From contig CM045761.1 of the NCBI GenBank assembly GCA_025200525.1, forward strand, positions 206,357,870 through 206,421,869: DNA of 64,000 bases. The letters run 5' to 3'. How positions within the stretch are numbered: the stretch's first letter is position 1; every line of letters starts with the position of its first letter. Positions 36,434 through 47,598 of the stretch are shown here, in pieces. This DNA is from Camellia lanceoleosa (taxonomy: Eukaryota; Streptophyta; Magnoliopsida; Ericales; Theaceae). Under the pieces are notes generated by a model, which worked only from the letters and a program-made list of their open reading frames with translations, was not told the origin of the DNA and ran no database searches. The translations under genes were made by a program, and so were the position numbers.

Positions 36434-37208
36434 GCCATGTGGTTTCCGAGGAAGGGGTGTCTGTTGATACATCCAAGATAGAGGTAGTGCAGGATTGGGC
36501 ACAACCTAAGAGCGTTTTTGAGATCCGCAGTTTTCTGGGATTAGCTGGGTATTACCGTCGGTTTGTGAAAGATTTCTCCAGGCTAGCTTCACCGTTGACT
36601 AGATTGACGTGGAAAGGGGTCAAGTTTGTATGGAGTGAGACTTGTGAAAAGTCGTTCCAAGAGTTGAAGGTTAGATTGACCACCGCTCCGGTTTTGATTA
36701 TTTCGGAGAGAGGTTTGGGTTATCGGTTTATTGTGATGCCTCACGAGAGGGTTTGGGTTGTGTGCTGATGCAAGAGAGGAAAGTGGTAGTCTATGGCTCA
36801 CGTCAGTTGAAAATACATGAGAGGAATTACCCTACTCATGACCTAGAGTTAGCAACTGTGATTTTTGCTTTAAAGATTTGGAGGCACTACCTTTATGGTG
36901 AGAGATTCGAGGTATTCTCAGATCATAAGAGTCTGAAGTATCTGTTTACACAGAGGGACTTGAATTTGAGGCAGAGAAGATAGATAGAGTTCATTGAGGA
37001 TTACGACTTCAAGTTGCACTATCACCAAGGTAAGGCCAATGTTGTGGCTGATGCTCTTAGCAAGAAATCCATTAATGATGTAGCTTGTATAGCCATCTGG
37101 GAGTGGGAGATGTTGGGTGCACTTGGCGAATTTGATTTGCTTCTGGGCGAATCTGTTGAGGCTGAGGCCTTGTTTTTTGTTGTTGCGCAGCCTACACTTG
37201 TGACTTAA
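36434..37208 (+). pseudogene. Element E RT connection and RNase H
   Basis: The continuation of RT ([19 protein letters not shown], the connection region) is in one frame to about 36730, then shifts. RNase H follows with [34 protein letters not shown], and HHQGKANVVADALSKK as its close; it degrades the RNA of the hybrid during replication. Stops at 36981-36983 (TAG where Trp is expected before IEF) and 37206-37208. Confidence 0.88.
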
Positions 37209-38160
37209 GTGTTAGAGGCTCAGAGAGGTGACCTTGAGGTAGAATCCCTCCGAGAGAAGATCTCCAGTGGGAAACTTGAAAAGGGTTTAACTGTGTATCC
37301 CGACCTGAGTGTAAGATATCGAGACCGTTTGTTTGTGCCGGAGTCTTGCCGAGAGGAGGTACTCCGAGAGTTTCACCATTCACGCCTTGTGGTGCATCCG
37401 GGAGGCACCAAGATGTATCGTGATTTGGGTCGTCAGTTTTGGTGGTGGGGTATGAAGAAGGATGTGGCAATTTTCGTATCAAAGTGCCTTACTTGTCAGC
37501 AAGTGAAGGCCGAGCATCAAAGGCCAGCGGGTTTGTTACAACCCTTGCCTATTACCGAGTGGAAGTGGGAGTATGTCACTATGGACTTTGTTGTAGGTCT
37601 TCCGAGGACTCAGTGGGGTAGTGATGCTGTTTGGGTGGTTGTAGATCGGTTGACTAAGTCGGCGCACTTTATTCCTATACGCGTAAGAGATTCGGTAGAT
37701 CATCTTGCCGACTTGTATATTCGGGACATGGTGAGATTGCACGGGGTCCCAGTGCCGATCGTCTCAGATAGAGATCCACGTTTTACTACTAGGTTGTGGC
37801 AGAGTTTGCAGAGTGCCTTGGGCACTAGATTGACCTTTAGCACAGCTTACCATCCTCAGGCTGACGGGCAGTCCGAGCGTACTATTCAGATCCTTGAGGA
37901 TATGCTTCGAGGTTGCGTTCTTGACTTTAGTGGGTCGTGGGAGAGGCACTTGCCCTTGGTGGAGTTTACCTACAACAACAGTTTTCAGTTGAGTATCAGT
38001 ATGGCACCGTTTGAGGCCTTGTATGGCCGACCGTGTAGGTCTCCAGTTTGTTGGGCCGAGGTGGGTGATGCACCTTTGTTAGGCCCGGAGTTGGTGAGGG
38101 AAACGACAAAGAAGGTTGAACTTATCTGTAGAAGGCTTATGATAGCCTAGAGTCGCCAAA
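37209..38160 (+). pseudogene. Element E integrase core
   Basis: Inserts the cDNA into chromosomes. The zinc-binding domain has H-x-n-H (EFHHSRLVVHPGG) and C-x-x-C (CLTCQQVKAEHQ). The DDE core has Asp in VTMDFVVGLP, Asp in PIVSDRDPRFT, and Glu in ADGQSERTIQ. The core is followed by SMAPFEALYGRPCRSP. All catalytic residues are present. TAG at 38148-38150 separates it from the C-terminal domain in the same frame. Confidence 0.9.
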
Positions 38161-38627
38161 AGAGTTATGTCGACCGTAGGAGGAGGCCTTTGGCATTTGA
38201 GACGGGTGAACATGTTTTTCTGAAAATATCACCTAGGCGGGTTTTGATGAGGTTTGGGAAGAGTAGGAAGTTGTCCCTTCAGTTTATTGGCCCCTTTGAG
38301 ATCCTTGAGAGGATTGGGGAGGTTGCGTACCGTTTAGCTTTACTGCCGCAGTTGTCCGGGGTACATGACGTGTTTCATGTTAGTATGCTTCGGAAGTACG
38401 AGCCGGATCCGTCGCATGTATTGGATTGGACCGACTTGGAGGTTGACGAGGATGCCTCGTATGAGGAGAGACCGGTTCGGGTCTTGGATAGACAGGATCA
38501 AGTCTTGCGAGGCAAGACTATTCCCTTGGTAAAGGTTTTGTGGAAACATCACGGAGTGGAAGAAGCCACTTGGGAACGTGAGTTGGAGTTCCATGAGAAA
38601 TACCCGGACATGTTTGTTAATGTGTAA
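38161..38627 (+). pseudogene. Element E integrase C-terminus/chromodomain
   Basis: In-frame continuation of integrase. The GPFEILERIGEVAYRLALLP beta domain and VHDVFHVSMLRKYEPDPSHV are followed by a chromodomain-like tail (RVLDRQDQVLRGKTIPLVKV, LWKHHGVEEATWERE, FHEKYPDMF) ending at TAA 38625-38627. Tails of this type mark chromoviruses and are thought to direct insertion to heterochromatin. Confidence 0.85.
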
Positions 38628-39031
38628 TCATGCATTGGAAATTTTGTAATATTAATGAACTTTAAGAGCATCGAATATGTCTTAAGTTGTAAAACATCGT
38701 ATATGTTTTGAATAATGGAAGTATTTTGAAACTTGCCTTGAAATGGAAGTTTAATGTAACATTGCATATGTTGAATGTATTGTAGAAATGGAAATATATC
38801 ATGAGCATGGAATATGATATAGAATTGTGGAATATGTGTTGAAATTGGTAAATTTCAAGGGATAGCATGTTAATAATGCATAATGAGTTATATATTGTAA
38901 TTTGCCCCTTGAGAAGGGATGAAATGACCGGTAATGGGTCAAGTTGTTGAGTAATAAATTGTAATATTGTTGAGAATTGAGAAAAGCTTGTTTTTGAAAA
39001 CTTCTGCCTAATTTCGGGGACGAAATTCTTT
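38628..39031 (+). other. Element E 3' untranslated region
   Basis: AT-rich 400 bp between integrase and polypurine tract. Contains 'ttcggggacgaaattc', a block common just before the 3' LTR of plant gypsy elements. No coding sequence. Confidence 0.6.
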
Positions 39032-39044
39032 AAGGAGGGGAGGC
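39032..39044 (+). promoter_or_regulatory. Polypurine tract of element E
   Basis: AAGGAGGGGAGGC directly before the 3' LTR; primer for second-strand synthesis. Confidence 0.85.
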
Positions 39045-41236
39045 TATAGCGATCCCGATTTTTCCTTCTTTTGTATATTGTACTCCGGACTTGGTTCCGT
39101 GGTTGTGTTGTTGTCTCATTCTTATTTCCATCCCTTACTCTTTGTATTTGAGTCTTGGGTTGTGTTGGGCAGGTTTGGAACAGGTTGGTTGTGCTTTGAA
39201 ACCTAGAGTTGATGCCTAGAATTTGGCCTTCACGCTCGAGCGGGGCATTTGACGCTCAAGCGGGCCCTTTGATTTTGCTTCTCCGCTTGAGCGGGAGTTT
39301 TGACGCTCGAGCGTGATTTTCCATCTCCCAGTATTTTTTTTTCTCTGCAAGTCTTCGTACACTCGAGCGGGAGTTTTAACGCTCGAGTGTGACCTTTTGA
39401 TTTTGTTCCTCTGCTCGAGCGGGGAGTTTGACGCTCGAGCGGAGACCATCGCTTGCAAAACTTCTGTGAGTGTGCATCCGACGCTCAAGTGGGAGTTTTG
39501 ACGCTCGAGCGTGAGTTTGTGTCTGACGCTCGAGCGGGGGTTTCCACGCTTGAGCGGGGTGACTTTTATATCACTTCGAGATTTCACTTTTTGGATCACT
39601 TTTCAACATCCTTTCTCTCTCTTACTTTTCGAAAACCACCATTGGAGAGCACGTCATTCTAAAACTCTAACTTCTCTCTAGGGTTTGATCTAGTAGGAGT
39701 GACCTTCTACCTTTGAGCCTTTGTAAAAAGTGTGGAGTTTGTTGATGGCTACATTTTGATCCGAAAATATTGGGGTTTGGAGCACTTTCAAATTTCTTCA
39801 TCTTCTCCTTTGAGCTCCGAATTTGAGGTAGGGATAACTACTCATTTTTATGATCTTTGACATAAGTATTTAGTCATTTTGATTTAATGTTGAAGTTAGG
39901 TGATTTTGGGTGTTAGGGTTTCAAATGAATAAAGAGGGGTTTTGTTATTTTGACTCATAAATGTGTATTTTGGGTCTTATAATGATAGTATTGATGTTAT
40001 TGAAGTTATTTTGGGCCTTTGGGTCAATATTGAGAAAAGGGGAAAAAAGCCCTAAATTGTTATGACAAATTAATTCATGTAATTAATTTGGGAAATTATG
40101 GAAACATGGAATTAAGTTGGAGTTAATGAAATTGGCATAATATGAGATAGAATAGTGGAGTTGGATTAATTAATCGATCACCTTTGGGAATTGTCGTTGG
40201 TTTATCTGTTGATGTAATTATTATCTGTTTCGAAGTAATTGCTTTGGGCTATCGGTGGAGGATAGTCTTGATTGTTGTAGACAATGCATGATGATTAGGC
40301 GAACTAAAACTAATCAATTGAATATGTCATTGAATATGACGGTTGGAATAATATATCGAAATTGTGTATTGATTGAATGTGTATATGATAAATGTTTATA
40401 TACATTGTATTGCAGAGGAGATAGGGATGTACTCCACGATTTACGGGCAGATAGGGGATGGCCTCCTAAACCGGATATTGTTTGGAAGGAGATAGGGGAT
40501 GGACTCCACCGATACAGCAAATATGTGTATCTATTGAAGTATTGATACAGCGAATCTGTATATCATATATGAAGCATGAAAGTGTTTTATTTGAGATTGA
40601 TACAGCAATTATGTGTATCCATTGTGAAGTATGAAGTGTTTAATTTGAGTTGTTATCTCAATTGAAATGGAAGTACTGTTGATATGAGAAGTAATCTCAT
40701 TTAAATTGTTTGGCCAGGTTCTGAGCCATAGTTATAAATTGAGAAATTGGATAAGAAATGGAAATGGAATGAAACATGGATACATTTGTCATTGAATTGA
40801 ACTGGGTTATGAATTGATTTATGTGAGTTAAACATTTATCAAATGTTAATATTTTAGTTATTGCTCACATTATGTTTAGTATATCTCTACTGGGCGTTGG
40901 CTCACCCTATATGGGACATCATTTTCAGGTACAGGTATTATGCCACCTCCAAGGACGTAGCTTGGAAGGCTTGAGGCTGTTGGACTTTTTTTTGTTATTT
41001 TTGTTGTATTACATGTATATCAAGCCTTGGACTTATTTCATGTAGAGTTAGTACTCTATTTTTTTTGTAACCAAGTGTTGACTTGGAAAGTTGTAAGCTC
41101 GTAAGGCATTTACTTTTGTTGTCAACATGTAATACTTTTGGACTAAATACTCTGATGAATAGAAATATGTATATTTGTCTTATGTTTATGGATGTCGCGA
41201 ATGCATGATTTATGGATTTATTTTGAGGGCGTTACA
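39045..41236 (+). mobile_element. 3' LTR of element E
   Basis: 2192 bp with the same ends as the 5' LTR. Palindrome cluster at about 39231-39560 and TATA-like site at 39563-39572. Scattered substitutions relative to the 5' copy; the 'cggtttagggaaagatatg' part near 32780 is a short indel/substitution cluster compared with 40430. Confidence 0.93.
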
Positions 41237-42176
41237 ATCCCCTACTTGGAATTCCAAGTCCCATCTCCGTGTATCTGCATAACTTTTCTAGTAACTCTAG
41301 GCAGTGCGAATTCGCTGCTGGATTAGTTGAATTTTATCACTCGTTATCTGTTCGATCTTAAGGCCTAATAACCTCTTGTCTCCGACTTTCGCCTAACACA
41401 AAGGTGATCGACACCTCCTTCCATACATTGCTTCATACGATGTCATTCCAATGCTTGCTTGGTAGCTATTTTTATTGGCTTATTCCACTAAAAGTAGGTG
41501 GTCATCCCAGTTACTTTTGAGGTCCAATATGCATACACGTAACATGTCTTCCAAAGTCTGGATTATTCTTTCAAATTGTCCACCAGTTTGCGGGTGATAA
41601 GCCGTGTTAAACTTCAGCGTTGTTCGCAAAGCTTCTTGCAATTTGGTCTAGAAGTGAGACACGAAGCGGGGGTCGCAGTCAGACACGATTGAAACTGGGG
41701 TACCATGCAATCGAATGATTTTCTTGATGTATAAAGTGGCAAACTTATTAAAGGAGTACGTGATTTCAATCGGTCTACAATAACCCATATTGCATGATTT
41801 TTTGAGACTGACTGAGGCAACCCAACCATGAAGTCTATAGTGATGTATTCCCATTTTCACTCAAGAATAGAGAGCGGCTGTATCATTCTTGCAGGTTTAT
41901 GATGTTCTGCTTTAACACGTTGACAATGCAGGCATTTGGAGACGTGGCTTGCTATGTCTCTTTTTAGTCCTATCCACCAATAGTGTTCCTTTAGATCATG
42001 ATACATCTTCGTATTGTCAGGATGGACCGCAAACCTCAAGCTATAAGTTTCTACCAATATCTTCTTCTTGAGCTTCGGAATATTGGGTATGCAGATTTGA
42101 TTATGAAATTTTAGCATCCCATTACTTATAGTGAAGTCAAGATCGAATGTACTTCTTTGCTCCTCGTACTTTTTCT
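41237..42176 (-). pseudogene. Element B integrase N-terminal part
   Basis: Minus-strand integrase broken by E at 41237. Zinc domain: ETYSLRFAVHPDNTKMY and CLHCQRVKAEHHKP (41900-42050). Core: ITIDFMVGLP (first Asp, about 41830) and IVSDCDPRF (second Asp, about 41680), with a frame shift between; the third acidic position lies near 41590 in degraded sequence. A stop follows SILE at 41857. The distal part up to 41237 reads as the 'YGRRCRSPLCWAKVGD' type stretch and is continued at 31387. Confidence 0.8.
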
Positions 42177-42621
42177 TTAAAAGTTTATCTTCACATTGGC
42201 GTCCTTTAATTTCTTCAATTCAAAGTGGGTTCCATGGTTATATTGGCGAGCAGTCCATGAATCTTGCGGGAAATAAGAGTACATGCCAAATTTCTGGTCG
42301 TCTTTCAGCTCAAGCATAAGCAATGACTTTTCCGTTTTGCATAAGAACACAACCCAAACCATTATATGAGGCATCACTATCAATGAGGAACCCATCTGTT
42401 CTTGCAAGGAGTGCTAGTATAGGAGCTGACACAAATATACTTTTTAACTCTTGGAAGCAACGCTTCTGTTTGTCAATCCATTCAAAGGGTGTGTTCTTCT
42501 GAGTTAGCTGGGTCAAGGGTGATGCTATCTTTGAGAAATCTTGCACGAAACATTGGTAATAGCTAGCTAGACCCAAGAAACTTCGTATTTCTGACACATT
42601 AGTAGGTCGTGGCCAGTCCAC
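42177..42621 (-). pseudogene. Element B RNase H region
   Basis: Shows [21 protein letters not shown] and [13 protein letters not shown] of the RT connection, then [21 protein letters not shown], the RNase H start, after which the frame breaks and the domain decays. An internal deletion probably removed much of RNase H before integrase. Confidence 0.8.
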
Positions 42622-43400
42622 AATTGCTGCAACTTTTTGGGGGTCAACCGAGATGCCATTTTTGTTAATGACGTGACCGAGGAAGTGTGTACTAGTGATC
42701 TAGAATTCGCATTTCTTCAACTTAGCATATAGTTTGTGATCACGTAGTGCTTGCAGAACTGTTCACAAGTGTCACTCATGGTCCTCCGGTGACTTGGAAT
42801 ATATGAGAATGTCATTAATGAAGACAATGACAAACTCGTCAAGATAGGGTTTGAACACTCGATTCATGAGATCCATGAAGGCTGCCAAAGCATTTGTGAT
42901 GCCAAATGGCATGACGAGAAACTCGTAATGCCCGTAATGGGTTCCGAAGGAAGTCTTTTCGATACTTTCCATTTTGACTTTTAGTTGATGGTGGCTAGAA
43001 CGCAAGTCGATTTTTGAGAATACTTAGGCGCCTTGAAGTTGATTGAACAAGTCATCGATTCATGGCAAAGGGTACTGATTCTTGATGGTGACCTTGTTCA
43101 GCTCCTGGTAATCGATGCATAACCTCATCATGCCATTATTTTTCTTCACGAACAATACTAAAACTCCCTAGAGTGAGGTACTAGGTTGAATGAAGCCTTT
43201 GTCCAATAGTTCTTGGAGTTGAGTCTTCAGTTCTTTCAATTCCTTCATTGACATGCGGTAAGGGGCTTTTGATATTGGTTGGGTACCAGGTTGAGTTTCA
43301 ATGGTGAATTCGATTTCCCGGTCAACTGGGGTACCAGGTAGGTCTTCAGGAAAGACATTTGGAAATTCTTGAACCACGAGAATTGCATCAACGGTGGGGG
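42622..43400 (-). pseudogene. Element B reverse transcriptase
   Basis: Minus-strand [19 protein letters not shown] (about 43170), [21 protein letters not shown], and the active site written FINDILIYS at about 42800-42826, where the second residue pair is Asn-Asp instead of the required Asp-Asp. A stop after PSTSL and a shift near 43010 also break it. Catalytically dead by the Asp loss alone. Confidence 0.85.
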
Positions 43401-44177
43401 CTTATTTTTGAGTATCGATCACATAACATATATAACTACAATAACCTTTTCTTAGAAGTCATTGGGCTGTCATGGAGGATATAAGACAGGAGGGTGAGAA
43501 ACTCCAGTCCCATCAAAGACAAGCTCAGGTTGGTTTGGTAACCTGAGGGAGACTTTTTTGGCTTTACAATCAATAGAGGTGTGGTTGGTAGCTAGCCAAT
43601 CCATCCCTAAGATCACATCAAAGTTCCCAATACGGAGGGGAATCAAGTCTACGTATAAAGTTTTGCTTTTTAAGGATATAATACATGATCTGCACACATC
43701 AGTACTACAGGCAGAATTACCAGAAGGAAAAGATACAAACAATATATATCCTAAGGGTTCGGGTGCCGATGCCAGCTTGGAAACAAAGCGTGATGCAACA
43801 AAAGAATGAGTTGAACTAGAGTCAAACAGAACATGAGCTAAATGATCACACACAGAAAGTGTACCTGACACAACGTTTTCGGTACCTTCCGGTTTTCCAA
43901 GTACCAAGGCAAAAGCCATTTCTTGGCCTTTTTGGTCCTTCTTCTCTCCTCCAGGTCGTGCGAGTTTTCTGACTGGACTAGAGTGGCTAGCTGTAGGATT
44001 GGTCAGCTTAGGATAATCTCTCAGCAAGTGGCCAACTTGACCGCATTTAAAGCATGCTCCCATGTTGCGATGGCATTGTCCCCAATGAGTCCTTTCACAC
44101 GTAGGGCAAGTTAGAATGGTGCTACCTCTGGGGTTGGTAGAACCTTGATTGCCTGGGCTAGTTGTGCCCGTATTCAC
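43401..44177 (-). pseudogene. Element B gag C-terminus and protease
   Basis: Contains the zinc knuckle CFKCGQVGHLLRDYPKL (last Cys replaced by Tyr, as in E's first knuckle), a Ser/Pro-rich linker, and the protease: VLFDSSSTHSFVASRF (family D-S-G; here Gly is Ser) and FDVILGMDWLATNHTSIDC near 43560-43600. The loss of the invariant Gly makes activity unlikely. Confidence 0.82.
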
Positions 44178-44196
44178 CCTCTTAGGAGGCGCAATA

Positions 44197-44908
44197 TCAG
44201 ATCTTCTGTTGTCTTTTTTCCAAAATCGTTTTTTTTTGGCTTGGTTCCCTGGAGCGTGAGGCTTTAATTCCTTTTTCTATAATGTATGCTCGGTCTACCA
44301 TTTCCGCATAGGTTAGTAGTTTCAAAACCTCAAGCCTATCTTTGATTTCAACATCTAACCTTGCTTCGAATTTTCTTGTTTTTCGAGCTTCGTTGAGGAT
44401 GACATATGTCGCAAAACAAGCGAGTTTTGTGAACTTGCTCTCGTATTTGGCTACCGTCATGGTTCCTTACTTTAGATGTATGAATTCTGATGCCTTTTGT
44501 TCCCGCAACAAATCTGGGAAGTATTTTTCATAAAATACTTCCAAGAATCTTGCCCAAGTCGCAATTTCTTCTTTCTCCAGAGTAAGAAGCCACCATTCCT
44601 GTGCATTATCTTTAAAAGTGGCGAAAGTAACCTTCTATTTTTCGGTGCAGGGTAGGGCGCGAAAAATCTTTTCTCTGTCTTTAACCCAAGCGTTTGCTAC
44701 CATTGGGTTTGGACCGCCTGTAAATGTGGTTGGTTTTAGGTCCTAGAATTGTTTTATTGTAATCGACTTCTTTTTGCCTCTCCGATATCCCATTATTGAT
44801 GTTAGTCTGTAAGGCTTGCAAAAAGCTAGTAATTGTTCTTTCCATGATTCTTTCCATCAATTCAGTGCCACTAACTGATGATTCACTTCCGTTACCATTA
44901 TTGGCCAT
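44197..44908 (-). pseudogene. Element B gag N-terminal part
   Basis: Opens at ATG 44908 (MANNGNGSESSVSG), then ELMERIMERTITSFLQALQ, with a shift near 44700. The capsid end is at 44197-44460 (VAKYESKFTKLACFATYV, DRLEVLKLLTYAEMVDRAY). Frames in between are broken by several indels (e.g. near 44540-44680). Confidence 0.75.
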
Positions 44909-45200
44909 TCTACAAAGTAATAAACAAGGTATTATATTCATAACACAACATATATATAAGCATATATAGCGCAATATATATATAATACCAACTTTACTAT
45001 TTTTACAAATAAGATTACATCATTGTCCAAAATTCAAGATATGTTAGTGTCTCATCTCTTTAGTCTACAAAGAAAACCACAAAAAATGAACCAGAACTCA
45101 TCATGGTTAGCGTACAAAAGAATTTTCTTCTACAAAATCTAGATTGGTGGGTCAAACAACCATGGGAAGTAGTATTGCATAAAAAGCTCAAATTTCCATC

Positions 45201-45720
45201 CTAACTGTACCACACCAAAATAAACCCATGCGGCCTGGACGGTGTAAATGGGAATGGACTGTATGTAGCCCAAAAATGCTCGATCAACGATCCATCCCAG
45301 TTGCTCAATGTATGATAGGTCATTATCAAAATCAGCATTTTCAAGATGTAATCCTCGGGGTACACATTTCCCCTTCTGGTAACAAAATCCAGAGGAAGAT
45401 GACCAATGATGTAGTGCGGGCGGTCATATTCTGGGGCAAGACTGAGGACACAGGTGGGTCTGAGAAATCGTCTGCGCGTGTAGGCACGGCTCTGCCTCCG
45501 CAATAAGTATGGTACGTCAGTAGGATCGGTCTGTATATATATTGGCTGACCTATCAATTGGGCAAGGGCTGGATGTAATCTCCTAATTATATCCTCTGAG
45601 TCTCCCCATCCTTCCGGTGAGGCAGGGACGGGGTGCTCTACTAAAATATCCTCCAAATTAATAGCCCCGACTCCTCCCAAAATGCCTCATCAAGGTTAAT
45701 CTCGGATATTCTTACATCAC
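45201..45720 (-). pseudogene. Unrecognised ORF upstream of gag in element B
   Basis: A 159-codon open frame (45201-45680; a TTG is the first possible start, no ATG) lies between B's primer site and gag, in the same sense as gag. The upstream codons (RISEINLDEAFWEESG) continue in a neighbouring frame, so the real ORF was longer and has one indel near 45675. Visible: acidic opening (NLEDILVEHP), RRLHPALAQLIGQP, an Arg-rich patch (RRQSRAYTRRRFLRP), aromatic-rich end. I do not recognise a domain. It could be a family-specific ORF0 or a captured host exon. Confidence 0.45.
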
Positions 45721-46071
45721 CAGAATAAACGTGAGATTTTACATAAAGGACTAATGTCGCAGGTAAATATTTATTATTTATTTTATTATGTATTCATTCT
45801 ATTTTATTATATGTATCTAACTATATAGTTTTATTTATATTTTTATTTATAACTTTTCGAAAATAAAATATATATATATATATATTTTTGGTGGTGTATA
45901 TTAAACTACAAATTGTCTTGGATGGGCATTTGAATATATCAAATGATACAGAATAAATGAACTAACAAAATATAATATTTAGGTATAAATCACCCACTAT
46001 CCTACTTCTTAATTGTGTGTGTGTCCTATGTTCTAATGATTTTTATTTATGTTTTGCTTAAATGAACTATT
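45721..46071 (-). other. AT-rich leader of element B
   Basis: Between primer site and the extra ORF; contains (TA)n near 45871-45886. No coding sequence. Confidence 0.5.
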
Positions 46072-46083
46072 GCTTTGATACCA
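46072..46083 (-). promoter_or_regulatory. Primer-binding site of element B
   Basis: Minus strand reads TGGTATCAAAGC, a one-base variant of the initiator-Met primer site, four bases inside the 5' LTR. It fixes B's orientation. Confidence 0.8.
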
Positions 46084-46087
46084 CATT

Positions 46088-47332
46088 TGTCACGACCCAA
46101 TCCTAGGGGCTTAGGGCTAGAATCACCACTTACTAATCGTAGCAAATTAAATGGCGCAAGCGGAGGCAAATGGAAATAAAAATAATTAAACAGAATATTT
46201 ACTGCATTCTACTATTTTGATAAAAAAAAAGAAAAAGTACATCTATAGGACTTTTATTATTTTATTATTCAGTGACTAACTATCAGTAAAAAAGAAAAAC
46301 AAAAAGAAGAAAAGAAAAGAAAAACAAAATAATGGATCAGCATCAGATTCTTGTGCGGGTTCTACTACACGAGATTATGAGTCTTCCTTACATCTCATCA
46401 CTTGAAAGGGTAACAACTATAAACACACAGCAGAGTGAGAAATATTATACCAAGAGTATAAGGAACACAAAATAATAATGGATAGTTAGTTAAGCTAAAA
46501 TATTTACATAACTAAATTTGAATAACCAAATTATTTTAAGTGACAGAAACTGAAATACATAAATTATAACCATAACTACGGTACAAAACAGAACAGAACA
46601 GAGGTCACCGGAGTGACAGTCAGAACAGAGATCAATGGATCCATGACAAACAGAGGACCACAAAGTGGCCAAACAGAGGCCAATGGTTATTTAAGTCCTT
46701 CAAGGCATGGGACTCCCATAATGATACTTACAGAAATTAATTGTTTACAAAATCATTGTCAAATAATTTCTAAAATTTAAATAAACATATCCATGGGTTT
46801 CAATATATACAAATGGAGTTCAGAAAATAATTAATGTAATTGAAATATAAATATAAGTTATAAAACATAACTTGTATAAATAAATTATGGTAATTCAAAA
46901 TATACATAAAATATATTATGGTGACTCAAGGTATAATATAACTCACCTTAATATTGACCCTTAACCTTTCTTTTGCACTATCACAAACCTTCTTACTATT
47001 AATTTACTATCTCCAGTAACTTGCGCATTTTTTTCTCTTTGTTTTTTTTTTTTTTTCTTTTCACTAATTTTGAGCAACTCCTCCCTATTCATAGGGAGCC
47101 AACCGTGCCCTCAAGCCAACACGTGTCCATAGCCAAATCTCCTTAGATTTTGATCATAAATCTTCTTAGATTGATACTTATCTTATTAACATTTGCAGTA
47201 ATTATACTTTGGCCCAGTTCTTCAACATAATTTTATACCACTCATTGATAAAAAAAAAATAAACTACTCCCTAACTAAATTGCACTTTATCGCATACCAA
47301 CAAAAAATTATTTATTTTACTATCACACCCAC

Positions 47333-47420
<88 letters not shown>

Positions 47421-47461
47421 GTAATTGGTTGTTGTATTAATTAAATATTTAGGGTGTCACA
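46088..47461 (-). mobile_element. 5' LTR of element B
   Basis: 1374 bp, TGTCACGACCC to GGTGTCACA on the + strand. Contains an (ATT)n microsatellite at 47334-47420. Pairs with the split LTR at 12715-13778 and 30665-30928. Confidence 0.9.
47334..47420. repeat. (ATT)n microsatellite in B's LTR
   Basis: 29 uninterrupted ATT/TTA triplets. The homologous site in the other LTR (about 30861-30886) has only eight or nine, so the tract changed length after insertion. Confidence 0.95.
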
Positions 47462-47466
47462 GGGAG

Positions 47467-47598
47467 CGATCTAAAGACTCTGTTTCTGTAAGATTTGGTA
47501 CTTTAATTAATGGTTTGCACAAATTAAATTTGTATCCTATTTTTGAACAAAATCTTTTAACCTTGCATGGTGATATTGGCATTAAGTGTAATATTATT
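47467..47598 (+). pseudogene. Copia element A, gag/pre-integrase junction
   Basis: Resumes element A after B. The first codons continue gag (ERS..., the Lys-Trp-Glu-Arg motif interrupted by B), but within about ten codons the sequence becomes the region before integrase (FGTLINGLHKLNLYP, EQNLLTLHGDIGIKCNI). Thus about two kb of gag end and protease are absent from A. It is cut at 47598 by element F. Confidence 0.65.

Larger units (their letters stand above)
31388..41241 (+). mobile_element. Ty3/gypsy element E, nearly complete
   Basis: Plus-strand gypsy retrotransposon 31393-41236 (9844 bp) flanked by a perfect ATCCC duplication (31388-31392, 41237-41241) and inserted in B's integrase. 5' LTR 31393-33584, primer site 33588-33600, gag, protease, reverse transcriptase, RNase H, integrase with chromodomain-like tail, polypurine tract 39032-39044, 3' LTR 39045-41236. 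Domain order and tail suggest the Tekay/Del chromovirus group. The LTRs are equal in length, with six differences in their first 145 bp, so the copy is moderately old. Several stops and shifts disable it. Confidence 0.93.
12715..47461 (-). mobile_element. Ty3/gypsy element B, nested and split
   Basis: Minus-strand LTR retrotransposon bounded by TGTCACGACCC (12715) and GGTGTCACA (47461) and flanked by a perfect GGGAG duplication (12710-12714, 47462-47466). Its 5' LTR is 46088-47461, the primer site 46072-46083, gag-pol runs leftwards, and the 3' LTR is at 12715-13778 plus 30665-30928. Later insertions inside it: C and D in the left LTR, the MULE inside D, and E inside integrase. Without them B would be about 7.9 kb. 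Its LTRs differ by many substitutions and indels, consistent with an old insertion. Confidence 0.88.
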
